From IMG/VR virus record IMGVR_UViG_3300012936_000192, positions 1 through 22,647 of that record: a stretch of DNA of 22,647 bases. One strand, 5' to 3'. The notes below the pieces were generated by a model. The model ran no database searches, was not told the DNA's origin, and saw nothing but the letters and a program-made list of their open reading frames with translations. Numbering within the stretch: position 1 is the stretch's first letter; the number at the start of each line of letters is the position of its first letter. The translations under genes and the position numbers were made by a program. The DNA comes from a virus. Shown here piece by piece: positions 7,543 through 14,343 of the stretch.

Positions 7543-8023
7543 CAAACAACCCCTCTCTAGCCATGGTGCACTGTGCCGTAATCTCTAACTTGTTTTGTAC
7601 CTGTCCGAACAACTCTCTAGGCGATCCTAATCTCACGATCTCAAAGAAATCTTTTCCATACTGGATAAAATCGCCTTCTCTGACGTAGAGATCCTGATCT
7701 TCTGTGAGTCTTCTCTTGTGGAAGTGTACCACAATTGTCTTTCTTTTGTCAATACCAAAATTTGTACTTGTGGTTTCCGATCCTTCGTCTTCAACCAAGG
7801 CATACACTCTGACTGGCGGTAAGAATGTTTTATTAATCGCCTCTCCATACAGAGGGTGATAGTTGGTCTTGTCTTGCGAGATGGGATAGTATAAAACAGT
7901 TTGCCCGATAACCCTCTCAATGAGTTCATCGTTTACTTGTTTTACTAAATCTCTCTCCTTTTTCCCCGTGAACAGAGGGGGTGGTGGAGCATCCGGTTGT
8001 TCCCATTTGTTGTCGTCAGACAT
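7532..8023 (-). CDS. Neck / head-tail connector protein (gp14-like by position)
   Basis: This encodes 163 residues starting nine bases after the stop of the gp13-like gene, with GAGGATAG as the ribosome site. After a Pro-rich N-terminus (EQPDAPPPPLFTG) come GQTVLYYPISQDKTNYHPLY (about 40-59), FLPPVRVYALVEDEG, KTIVVHFHKRRLTEDQDLYV (about 94-113) and GDFIQYGKDFFEIVRLG. The YPI-YHPLYGE and HFHKRRL blocks are those of a connector family that I recall from many marine myoviruses. It is shorter than T4 gp14 (256), so the gp14 label is positional. It probably joins the completed head to the tail. Confidence 0.62.
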   Translation of the reverse strand: MSDDNKWEQPDAPPPPLFTGKKERDLVKQVNDELIERVIGQTVLYYPISQDKTNYHPLYGEAINKTFLPPVRVYALVEDEGSETTSTNFGIDKRKTIVVHFHKRRLTEDQDLYVREGDFIQYGKDFFEIVRLGSPRELFGQVQNKLEITAQCTMAREGLFDGN

Positions 8024-8032
8024 TTTCTATCC

Positions 8033-9373
8033 TCACCCTGTAAAGATCGGCATTGGAATCTGTGCCATAATTCTATTAGAATTTTCTAGAGCATCAGCAT
8101 CTCCTTCAATAAGTTTGCCATAAGTCAGTTCATCTAATAATTCTTTTAGTTCGTCACGAAGTGCCGTCTGTTCTTCTTTTGCCGCCGAAACAAGATCGGC
8201 TCCGTTCATCTGCACATCATTACCCGGAATTGGAATGGAACCAAATTTACTTCTAACTTGCCCCAACATCTCTTTTGACAAAGAGAGAGCAAATCGTCGG
8301 ATCCACTGCTTTCCAATAGAATTAATTTTGTCATATGGGACATTTGAAAATGGCAAAGAATTAATATTGTTAATTCCAAAAAGACCAATGTCCCTCGCCG
8401 CCTCTCCATCAGCAACCGGCTCTGACTCCCAATTGTTAGCTCCGACCGAGAACTCAACCCACATCTTGCTGGGGTGGTTATTCGTTGGAATCGGAAATAA
8501 TCTTAATCTGTTGTTTTTAATTTCGTATGAATAGTGAGATGCTCTATTATAAAGTTTGTTTTCAAACTCTGCCGTCTTCAGCTTTGTCTCCCACACTGGC
8601 ACCACATGGAAATAAGAGTCATTCGCATAGGATCCGTAGGTTTGCCAGTTTCCGATGACGCTTGCGCCGCCGCCACCGTAGTAAAACCAACTAGCGTTAG
8701 GGGTCTTCCAATAAACTTTTTTAATTACAACCTTATTATCTCCGATGCTTCGCACGAAATCTTCATGTTCAGAATCATCACCAAACTCATCACTGTTTCT
8801 CAAGATCGTTTGCAGGTCATAATCTTGTGTTCCGGGATCAACATCAAAAGATGCTGAATAAACATTAATAGCGCCGCCAATATTTACTTCTTCGGAAATA
8901 CCGTCAGACATTCTTCTGGCGTAAGCAAAATCAAATCTTGGATATGCTAGGTTGACGTTTGTGCTTGGGGCAACGTCGCTTGATGGTCTCCCGTCTTCTC
9001 CGGGCTCAAGCAACTCCCCATTTTCATCAAAGGAGCCTGTGGAGGCTCCCAAAATGTTTGATAGGACATTCTTCCCCTGATGAATATTAATTAAATATGA
9101 ATACTCTAGAACCGCTTCTTCGTATGCTGCATAAACCTGAGCCTCAGTAATTTCTAAATCTAGAACATCGCCACCGAGCTTCTTATAAACATAAGAAACT
9201 TGATCTGCTGCGCCTCTCTTGAAGGCGTTGATTTGATAGGCTTCCCAAAAATCTGAAGTGTAAACACCGAGGGGCAACGGATAATCTGCTGAATCTACAT
9301 TGTCCGTGTTTCCTCGCTCTGAAAGTGCAATTTTAGATTGCTGGGATTTAGGTGTTAAATCAGGAATTGACAT
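8033..9373 (-). CDS. gp13: Neck protein (gp13-like)
   Basis: This encodes 446 residues, longer than T4 gp13 (309). It begins MSIPDLTPKSQQSKIALSER; an out-of-frame ATG five bases upstream shares the GAGGAG ribosome site. Features include a helical N-terminal part (FWEAYQINAFKRGAADQVSY, ITEAQVYAAYEEAVLEYSYL), a Gly-rich middle (SWFYYGGGGASVIGNW) and a conserved C-terminal block RRFALSLSKEMLGQVRSKFG followed by SIPIPGNDVQMNGADLV and a long amphipathic helix. That last block is what I associate with gp13-type neck proteins of marine T4-like phages. It heads the neck operon directly after the capsid terminator and motif copy E. Confidence 0.72.
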   Translation of the reverse strand: MSIPDLTPKSQQSKIALSERGNTDNVDSADYPLPLGVYTSDFWEAYQINAFKRGAADQVSYVYKKLGGDVLDLEITEAQVYAAYEEAVLEYSYLINIHQGKNVLSNILGASTGSFDENGELLEPGEDGRPSSDVAPSTNVNLAYPRFDFAYARRMSDGISEEVNIGGAINVYSASFDVDPGTQDYDLQTILRNSDEFGDDSEHEDFVRSIGDNKVVIKKVYWKTPNASWFYYGGGGASVIGNWQTYGSYANDSYFHVVPVWETKLKTAEFENKLYNRASHYSYEIKNNRLRLFPIPTNNHPSKMWVEFSVGANNWESEPVADGEAARDIGLFGINNINSLPFSNVPYDKINSIGKQWIRRFALSLSKEMLGQVRSKFGSIPIPGNDVQMNGADLVSAAKEEQTALRDELKELLDELTYGKLIEGDADALENSNRIMAQIPMPIFTG

Positions 9374-9395
9374 GGCATACGGTTCTCCTCATAGT

Positions 9396-9404
9396 ATAAG
9401 TAGT
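9396..9404 (-). promoter_or_regulatory. Candidate late promoter motif, copy E (ACTACTTAT)
   Basis: It reads AACTACTTATACTATGAGGAG in the gene direction, only 22 bases before the ATG at 9373 and just after the capsid terminator. A start a few bases past the motif would leave a leader of about 15 bases that still contains the GAGGAG ribosome site. Confidence 0.52.
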
Positions 9405-9411
9405 TTCCAAA

Positions 9412-9457
9412 CAAAAGAAAGCCCCAACTCAGACCGAAATCTAAGCTGGGGCTTTTT
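9412..9457 (-). terminator. Strong intrinsic terminator after the major capsid gene
   Basis: AAAGCCCCA pairs with TGGGGCTTT, with an interrupted inner stem (AGA ... TCT) around a TTCG-type turn, followed by CTTTTGTTT. It lies 25 bases beyond the capsid stop codon and separates head from neck genes. Confidence 0.9.
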
Positions 9458-9481
9458 AAGAGTTTAGTTAATCGCTAAAGA

Positions 9482-11389
9482 TTACTCAGCCGGTGTGGGC
9501 TGATCTACGTTAACTAGGTCACGAACCAAGACAAGACCGTACATGTCTGGACGAACCATCTTCTTACCGTAACGAGTCATGACACCCTTACGTGGGGTGA
9601 AGTCCTCTGGTCCAAAGATAGTTGGGGTGGTCTGTAGTGGCACGTATGGTGCGTATACATAACCGCTCTCAAGGAAAGAGCTTCCCTTACGTCCGACAAG
9701 GATGAGGTTACGTGGGAAGTATGGGTCAACATAAAGATCAAACTTCTTGTTGATTGAACCTTCCTTCACAGCACCTACAGTGCCTCTGTCGTCGTCGTGA
9801 GTTACACTAGCACGGAAACCGTTGGTGAACTCAAGGATGTTAGCAACCTCTGGTCCGCAAACCAAGAAGTTAGCTCCACCACGGAGAGTCTTGCGGTGAA
9901 TCTGTGCAGAAACGTCATTGATGGTCTCAATAAGCGTCTCGTACCACTCGCTTACAGTACCGGTGAAGTCACCAGACTGTTGGGCAGGGGCAGCAGCAGC
10001 ACCAGTAGACTTGTTAACAAATCTGCCCGGAACACGTGACCAGTAGAAAGTACCAGCCGTTGCCTGAGTGATAAGATCCTTCAAGATCTCTTGGTCAATC
10101 TCAAGAGCAATCTGCTCTGAGAGAACCTGAGTAAGCTCAACTTCTGCGTCAAGATTGTGATAAGCGTTGAGGTCTTGTCCCAATTCTGGGGTCCACTTCG
10201 CCTTCATCTTGCGAGTCGTTGCGGTGATAGCTGTGCTGTCAACCTTAATGTCAATCTCAGGAATGTTCATTCCGTCGCCTTCACCGTCATTGCCGAATGG
10301 ATCAGCAAGAGTAGACTCAAGCTCCCAAGTAGCAGCCATCTCAAGGGCACCAAGTCCACCTGAAACGTTCTGGATTGGATCCTGAACTCCATAAGTAACG
10401 TCAAACGTCACAACACTGACTCCGGTCACACCGGGTGTTGCGCCAGCAGCAAAAAGCCCCGCATTTGCGGCGAATTCGCCATCGCCACCAACAGCAGCAC
10501 CTCTGATCTGATCAGCGTGACCACGAAGAACAACACGAAGATCGCCAGCGTCATTGATGCGCTTAGTTAGGCGTCGGATAAGCTGAATGTCGGCAGCGAG
10601 ATCGCCCGCACCGTCACCGGCAGCATTCCTAAGAGCAGCATCACCCTCAGCAGAGAGTGCAAGCGTCATGACATGATGAGCGGTAATCTGGTCAATATTG
10701 TTAGTACCCGGCAGAACCTCACACTTATCGGATGCCTCGGTGAGATCGCTAAGATCAAGCGTACAAACAACAATTTCGTCTGACGATGTTCCTGCTGCTG
10801 CTTCAGCAAGAAGATCTGCATCAAAGTCAAGCAACTTAGCCTCAGCTTCGGTCAACTCGGATGACATATCAATAGCTGCTGCATTAAGTGTCAAAGCACC
10901 TGCGGCAACCTTTGAAGAACCTCTGGCTGACGAGTAACCTTGGGAAAGGTTATAAAAACCGTTGTCGCCAAGCTCAACACCTTCAATGATCTCTGAACCA
11001 ACTACACCCTGACCGTGAACTGAATCACCCTTAGTGTTATCACGCTGACTGCTCTTGGTGAAATCCAAGAAGAAGATCAAGCCGGATGGCAAGCTCATTG
11101 GTTGAACGCTAACAAGATCGTTAGCAAGTAGCCCACCGAATACACGACGAACAAGTGGGAATGCTACAGCAGCAAAGCCTTGGACGTTGCTGTCTGATCC
11201 CTGAGTATTAGCTTCACGTAGAAGCTCCTTTGCTTGGTTCTCAAGCAAAACTGCCATGGACTGACGATCATAATCGTTGTCAAGCCCCTCAAGAAGTCCA
11301 GTCTTGGACCACTTGTTGAGGAGGGCAGCACCTTCTTTAGCGACGTTGCGTCTAACAACGCCTTCAGTAAGTCTTTCTAAAATAGACAT
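9482..11389 (-). CDS. gp23: Major capsid protein (gp23-like) with a large insertion
   Basis: This encodes 635 residues; T4 gp23 has 521. The N-terminal region (MSILERLTEGVVRRN, LNKWSKTGLLEGL, SMAVLLENQAKELLRE) is the helical pre-sequence. L57-R58-E59 followed by Ala fits the (L/I)xE site cut by the gp21 protease, giving a mature start at residue 60. The block FAAVAFPLVRRVFGGLLAND after it is highly characteristic of gp23. Residues of about 170-340 are Ala/Gly/Asp-rich and absent from the compact T4 form, probably an inserted surface domain. The C-terminal half (RKMKAKWTPELGQDLNAYHN, LSEQIALEIDQEIL, YVYAPYVPLQTTPTIFGPED, RYGKKMVRPDMYGL) is the conserved capsid core. AGGAGGAAAT is the strongest ribosome site in the window. 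Confidence 0.96.
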   Translation of the reverse strand: MSILERLTEGVVRRNVAKEGAALLNKWSKTGLLEGLDNDYDRQSMAVLLENQAKELLREANTQGSDSNVQGFAAVAFPLVRRVFGGLLANDLVSVQPMSLPSGLIFFLDFTKSSQRDNTKGDSVHGQGVVGSEIIEGVELGDNGFYNLSQGYSSARGSSKVAAGALTLNAAAIDMSSELTEAEAKLLDFDADLLAEAAAGTSSDEIVVCTLDLSDLTEASDKCEVLPGTNNIDQITAHHVMTLALSAEGDAALRNAAGDGAGDLAADIQLIRRLTKRINDAGDLRVVLRGHADQIRGAAVGGDGEFAANAGLFAAGATPGVTGVSVVTFDVTYGVQDPIQNVSGGLGALEMAATWELESTLADPFGNDGEGDGMNIPEIDIKVDSTAITATTRKMKAKWTPELGQDLNAYHNLDAEVELTQVLSEQIALEIDQEILKDLITQATAGTFYWSRVPGRFVNKSTGAAAAPAQQSGDFTGTVSEWYETLIETINDVSAQIHRKTLRGGANFLVCGPEVANILEFTNGFRASVTHDDDRGTVGAVKEGSINKKFDLYVDPYFPRNLILVGRKGSSFLESGYVYAPYVPLQTTPTIFGPEDFTPRKGVMTRYGKKMVRPDMYGLVLVRDLVNVDQPTPAE

Positions 11390-11416
11390 TTTCTATTTCC
11401 TCCTAAATGATATAAA

Positions 11417-12460
11417 TTAGTCTCTATTTTTAATTCCAGCAAGAATAGCCCATCTGTCCATCTCGGGACTTCTGGTCTCTTGCAATTTTTCTGTGCGTCT
11501 TGGCATGAATGCTGAAGTTCTCTTTGACACTACTTCGCTCAGCGATTTTGGCTGTCGTTTGCTGCGACTGCTCTGCACTGCGCTTTGAAGGGTCTCAAAC
11601 ATGACCTTCGCTTCTTCTACCGTACCCGCACGACTAATAGCTTCGGCAACTTGATTCTTTTGCCGCTCATTCAGGGAGTCACTATTTAAAATTTTGTTTG
11701 TGTAAAGTAATTTTGCGTTTAATAAATTCGTTTCGTTTAGCTTTGTTTCAAGGTGGGCGATAATCTTCATAGCTTTGTCGCTTCTCTTTGTAACCTTGTC
11801 TAGCTTTTCTTGCAAGTCTTTAACTGCCTTAGCCTGCTCTTTTTCTTCTTTCGCCGCTTCGGTGTCTCTAGCCTTGGCGAGTGCTGCATCGCTCTCAGAC
11901 TCTTGCTCGGCTGGATTTGCAGCATGACCACCGACCGTTCCGGATGGCACAGGCTCGTGGTCTACTTTAAGAAGTTCTGCGACCACGGTATCAATAAGAT
12001 TTTCTGTTAACTCTAATTCTTCTTCGTCCTCGTCCGCATCTAATCCAAGCTCAGCGTCCAAGCCTGCATCACCAGCTAGTGGGTCTTCAGCAGCGCCGGG
12101 TGCAGCGGGGTCCATTCCCATCTCTGCGTCTGCTGCTGCCGCAAGGGCATCAAAGTCAACGACGATTTCTTCTTGTTCGTCAGGACAAGGGCAAAGGTTT
12201 TCACCGTCTGTTGCCGCTGGTGGTACGTCGGGCAGAGAATCTGGTGCTGCTTCAGCGCCCATGTCTCCTCCGAGACCTCCAAGTTCGTCTTCCGGTGCTT
12301 CATCTAGACCAAGCTCATCTTCTTCAGCTTCTAGTAAAGAATTTACCGCACTCTTAATATCTGCCGAATATTTTTCTATAATTGCAGCCTCGGCATTCTT
12401 GATCGCCGCCTCTTTCAAGGCTTCTGCGTCCACAATAGCTTGCTCTAACATTGATGACAT
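11417..12460 (-). CDS. gp22: Prohead core scaffold protein (gp22-like)
   Basis: This encodes 347 residues starting behind AGGAGAG. The middle (about 45-150) is very acidic and Ala/Gly-rich, with an odd CPCP. The C-terminal half is a long coiled coil (KDLQEKLDKVTKRSDKAMKI, ETKLNETNLLNAKLLYTN) followed by NSDSLNERQKNQVAEAISRA and TVEEAKVMFETLQSAV, which I recognise from gp22-type scaffolds. The end is basic (RSKRQPKSLSEVVSKRTSAF). The protein forms the core around which capsid protein assembles and is later degraded by gp21. It is co-transcribed with the capsid gene 27 bases downstream. Confidence 0.9.
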   Translation of the reverse strand: MSSMLEQAIVDAEALKEAAIKNAEAAIIEKYSADIKSAVNSLLEAEEDELGLDEAPEDELGGLGGDMGAEAAPDSLPDVPPAATDGENLCPCPDEQEEIVVDFDALAAAADAEMGMDPAAPGAAEDPLAGDAGLDAELGLDADEDEEELELTENLIDTVVAELLKVDHEPVPSGTVGGHAANPAEQESESDAALAKARDTEAAKEEKEQAKAVKDLQEKLDKVTKRSDKAMKIIAHLETKLNETNLLNAKLLYTNKILNSDSLNERQKNQVAEAISRAGTVEEAKVMFETLQSAVQSSRSKRQPKSLSEVVSKRTSAFMPRRTEKLQETRSPEMDRWAILAGIKNRD

Positions 12461-12502
12461 TTAAAAATCTCTCCTTTTTCCTTAACAGTAAAAAACAAAT
12501 AA

Positions 12503-12545
12503 GGTTTTTTCATTAAATAAATAGTATCAAATTAATCAAAAAACC
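12503..12545 (-). terminator. A/T-rich inverted repeat around motif copy F, possible weak terminator
   Basis: GGTTTTTT pairs with AAAAAACC and, past one mismatch, ATTAA pairs with TTAAT, closing a 15-base loop. In the transcript TTATTTGTTTTTT follows. It lies just after the tubulin-like gene. The loop contains ACTATTTAT. The stem is symmetrical but rich in A-U pairs. Confidence 0.5.
12517..12525 (-). promoter_or_regulatory. Candidate late promoter motif, copy F (ACTATTTAT)
   Basis: It lies in the loop of the inverted repeat at 12503-12545 and 56 bases before the scaffold ATG at 12460. It reads GATACTATTTATTTAATG and would drive the scaffold-capsid unit, the most highly expressed genes of a late phage programme. 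Confidence 0.52.
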
Positions 12546-12564
12546 CATTTAATAACATTAATTC

Positions 12565-13605
12565 CTATTCAAGCCCATTAAGGGCGAGAATCGCAACTAA
12601 ACCGGGCAAATTCTCACGGATGTAGACTCCGGAAAAAAGTGTGTCGGTTCGTCCACCGACATAAGAGACAGCAGCATCTAAATGCTTGCTAACTTCTGGA
12701 TCTTCAGCCATTTCTGGCGTTACTACGAGAAGCATGGCTCCGGTCTTTGGCTTTCCTTTTGGCTCAGGACATGGGGATCTTCTAAGGCAGTTTTGATACA
12801 ATTCTGCTCCTAAGTTCGGACCCGTCTCCTTTGAAATAGTTGAGCCTAAAAACATTCTCCTTGGGGTCTTCAAACAACGCTCTAGATCTTTTGAATCAAA
12901 AGACTGGATTGGCGACTTTTCGCCTGCCAGCTTCAAAACCTGAGTCAGCAGCTTGACAAACGTGGTGTTGGCAGTAGGATACATTCCCAACATGCCGACC
13001 TTTCCACGAAGTAGCTGAACCTGTTTCTCGTTGTCTAAAACAATTTGTGTCTTTTCCGACAGGTCGGAATTAAGTGATGTGGCATTTTCTCTGATTGTGG
13101 AGTTCAACATCTCTTGTGCGGTAGGTTGAGTTGTAACGTAGATTACCGAACCTTCCCCCTGTACCGATGCCAAGTAACGATCAAAAACACCAGAAAGTGC
13201 CGAGGTGCTTGAACCAGTACCTCCACCGCCGCCAGCACAAACAATGAGCCAATCTACCTTGCCCATCTTAGTGCGTAATGCATCTTCAACCACTGCACTG
13301 TTATCAGCGAAAACCTTCTTGCCAATCTTCACATCTTTTGCCGCTCCGTCTGAACCGGGAACAAGCACCATGTGCTGCTCTTGCAGACCCAGTGGCTGAT
13401 CTTTCTCTGTTGTGTTGATAAGAATGGTCTTATTGTATCCTTGTTCAATAAAAGCCTTGGCGAGCTTACCGCCGCCTCCACCGATACCAACGATACCCAC
13501 ACTAATTGCAGTCTCTACGTCGTTGTCCGGTAATTGATTTTCATGCTTCACTTCTACAGCATCACCATAGCTGTCAATAAAATCAAAGTCGTCAAATTCA
13601 CTCAT
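12565..13605 (-). CDS. Tubulin/FtsZ-family GTPase
   Basis: With the ATG at 13603-13605 (AGGGGAAAA ribosome site) it has 346 residues; an in-frame GTG at 13621-13623 lies upstream of that site and is unlikely. After an acidic N-terminal tail come the nucleotide-binding loops of the family: GIGGGGG at 40-46, LINTTEKD at 62-69 (the FtsZ AINTD position), the tubulin signature AGGGGGTGSSTS at 124-135, VLDNEK at 189-194 with the guanine-contacting Asn, and DSKD at 237-240 at the position of the catalytic DxxD loop. All parts needed for GTP binding and polymer-coupled hydrolysis seem present. Phage tubulins such as PhuZ centre the replicating genome or move capsids; whether this one does is unknown. 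Its place between head genes is unusual. Confidence 0.87.
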   Translation of the reverse strand: MSEFDDFDFIDSYGDAVEVKHENQLPDNDVETAISVGIVGIGGGGGKLAKAFIEQGYNKTILINTTEKDQPLGLQEQHMVLVPGSDGAAKDVKIGKKVFADNSAVVEDALRTKMGKVDWLIVCAGGGGGTGSSTSALSGVFDRYLASVQGEGSVIYVTTQPTAQEMLNSTIRENATSLNSDLSEKTQIVLDNEKQVQLLRGKVGMLGMYPTANTTFVKLLTQVLKLAGEKSPIQSFDSKDLERCLKTPRRMFLGSTISKETGPNLGAELYQNCLRRSPCPEPKGKPKTGAMLLVVTPEMAEDPEVSKHLDAAVSYVGGRTDTLFSGVYIRENLPGLVAILALNGLE

Positions 13606-13643
13606 AACATTTTCCCCTGTCACTTGATATAATTAGATAAAAA

Positions 13644-13677
13644 TAAAAAAAAAGCCAAAAAACGCTACTTTCGGCTT
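13644..13677 (-). terminator. Intrinsic terminator overlapping the bS21 stop codon
   Basis: AAGCCGAAA pairs with TTTTTGGCTT (one G-U pair), followed by at least eight U residues. The TAG stop of the bS21 gene lies in the loop, so a ribosome finishing bS21 would sit on the hairpin. Confidence 0.82.
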
Positions 13678-13907
13678 GATTTGTTTTTGTTTCTCTTAGC
13701 AGCACGTCTCTCGTCTCTCTGGCGACGATATTCAGCTTCTGCCCTCTTTCTTCTTTTCTTTACAGATTTCTTCTCAAAGTATCTGCGTTGTCTTACCTCG
13801 TCTAGAATCCCACTTCTCTTAACCTTCTTTGTAAATCTTCTGATAAGTCGTTCTGGATTCTCTCTAGGTCTTGCGACGACCTCTGCATTGATTGGTTGGT
13901 TTGCCAT
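13665..13907 (-). CDS. rpsU: Ribosomal protein bS21 homologue
   Basis: This encodes 80 highly basic residues. The bS21 pattern is clear from about residue 14: RENPERLIRRFTKKVKRSGI, then LDEVRQRRYFEKKSVKKRRK, then a Lys/Arg-rich tail ending KNKSSRK. Cellular bS21 is about 70 residues and binds near the anti-Shine-Dalgarno end of 16S rRNA in the small subunit, where it helps initiation. Phage copies are known in marine phages, including Pelagibacter phage HTVC008M. The gene starts one base after the stop of the upstream head gene and uses a GGGAG site inside it, so the two are translationally linked. A terminator follows at once. Expression with late head genes suggests ribosome tuning for late messages, which is inference. 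Confidence 0.93.
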   Translation of the reverse strand: MANQPINAEVVARPRENPERLIRRFTKKVKRSGILDEVRQRRYFEKKSVKKRRKRAEAEYRRQRDERRAAKRNKNKSSRK

Positions 13908-13908
13908 T

Positions 13909-14343
13909 TTAATCTCCCATTAACTTTCTTGCTACATCCAAGTTCAGTCCGGGAATAGAATTAATATCTACTCCGGGATCGTTTGGATCCATATCTCTCA
14001 TGGGACCATTTGACGGCGACGGAGTTGGTGAGCCGCCAGACGACATGGGGCTCGTGCCCTCAAAAAGATCAACACCATTATAGGCTGACCCGCCGATGGC
14101 TGCGAGCATTTTTTCTTTGTGCTCTTGCAACTCACGAGAAATGCGTCTTCTTTCATCGTCCCTATTGTTTCTTTGTGGCGCTTCTTGTCTCACGGTCTCT
14201 CTGACAACCTGTCTGTCGCTGGTTAAACCAACCGCAACCTCTGACACGATCTTAGACAACACTCCTGATTCCTCAAGCAAAACTTCTTTAATGCACTGCT
14301 TAATTAGTGGCTTTAGCGCCTTCTTTAATTCTTCTCTTTTCAT
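13909..14343 (-). CDS. Conserved prohead-region protein, possible minor scaffold component
   Basis: This encodes 144 residues, overlapping the protease gene by four bases (ATGA) with a weak GGTGA ribosome site. The N-terminus is an amphipathic helix, MKREELKKALKPLIKQCIKE, then EESGVLSKIVSEVAVGL. A charged Arg/Glu-rich helix (about 55-85) is followed by MLAAIGGSAYNGVDLFEGT and a Ser/Pro/Gly-rich low-complexity stretch, ending in DPNDPGVDINSIPGL and a short helix. I recall this layout (LFEGT, DPGVDI) from marine T4-like phages beside the protease. No function is established. Its size and place next to protease and scaffold suggest a small core protein like T4 gp67 or gp68, but no homology is claimed. 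Confidence 0.75.
   Translation of the reverse strand: MKREELKKALKPLIKQCIKEVLLEESGVLSKIVSEVAVGLTSDRQVVRETVRQEAPQRNNRDDERRRISRELQEHKEKMLAAIGGSAYNGVDLFEGTSPMSSGGSPTPSPSNGPMRDMDPNDPGVDINSIPGLNLDVARKLMGD

Noticed and set aside
8534-8857. Plus-strand open frame of 107 codons opposite the gp13-like gene
   Set aside because: It is antisense to a well-supported gene, has no ribosome site and shows no recognisable motif. The same holds for plus-strand frames at 19222-19560, 15443-15766, 20843-21163 and 5336-5608.
13606-13623. GTG start six codons upstream for the tubulin-like gene
   Set aside because: The AGGGGAAAA ribosome site lies downstream of that GTG and is correctly spaced for the ATG at 13605.
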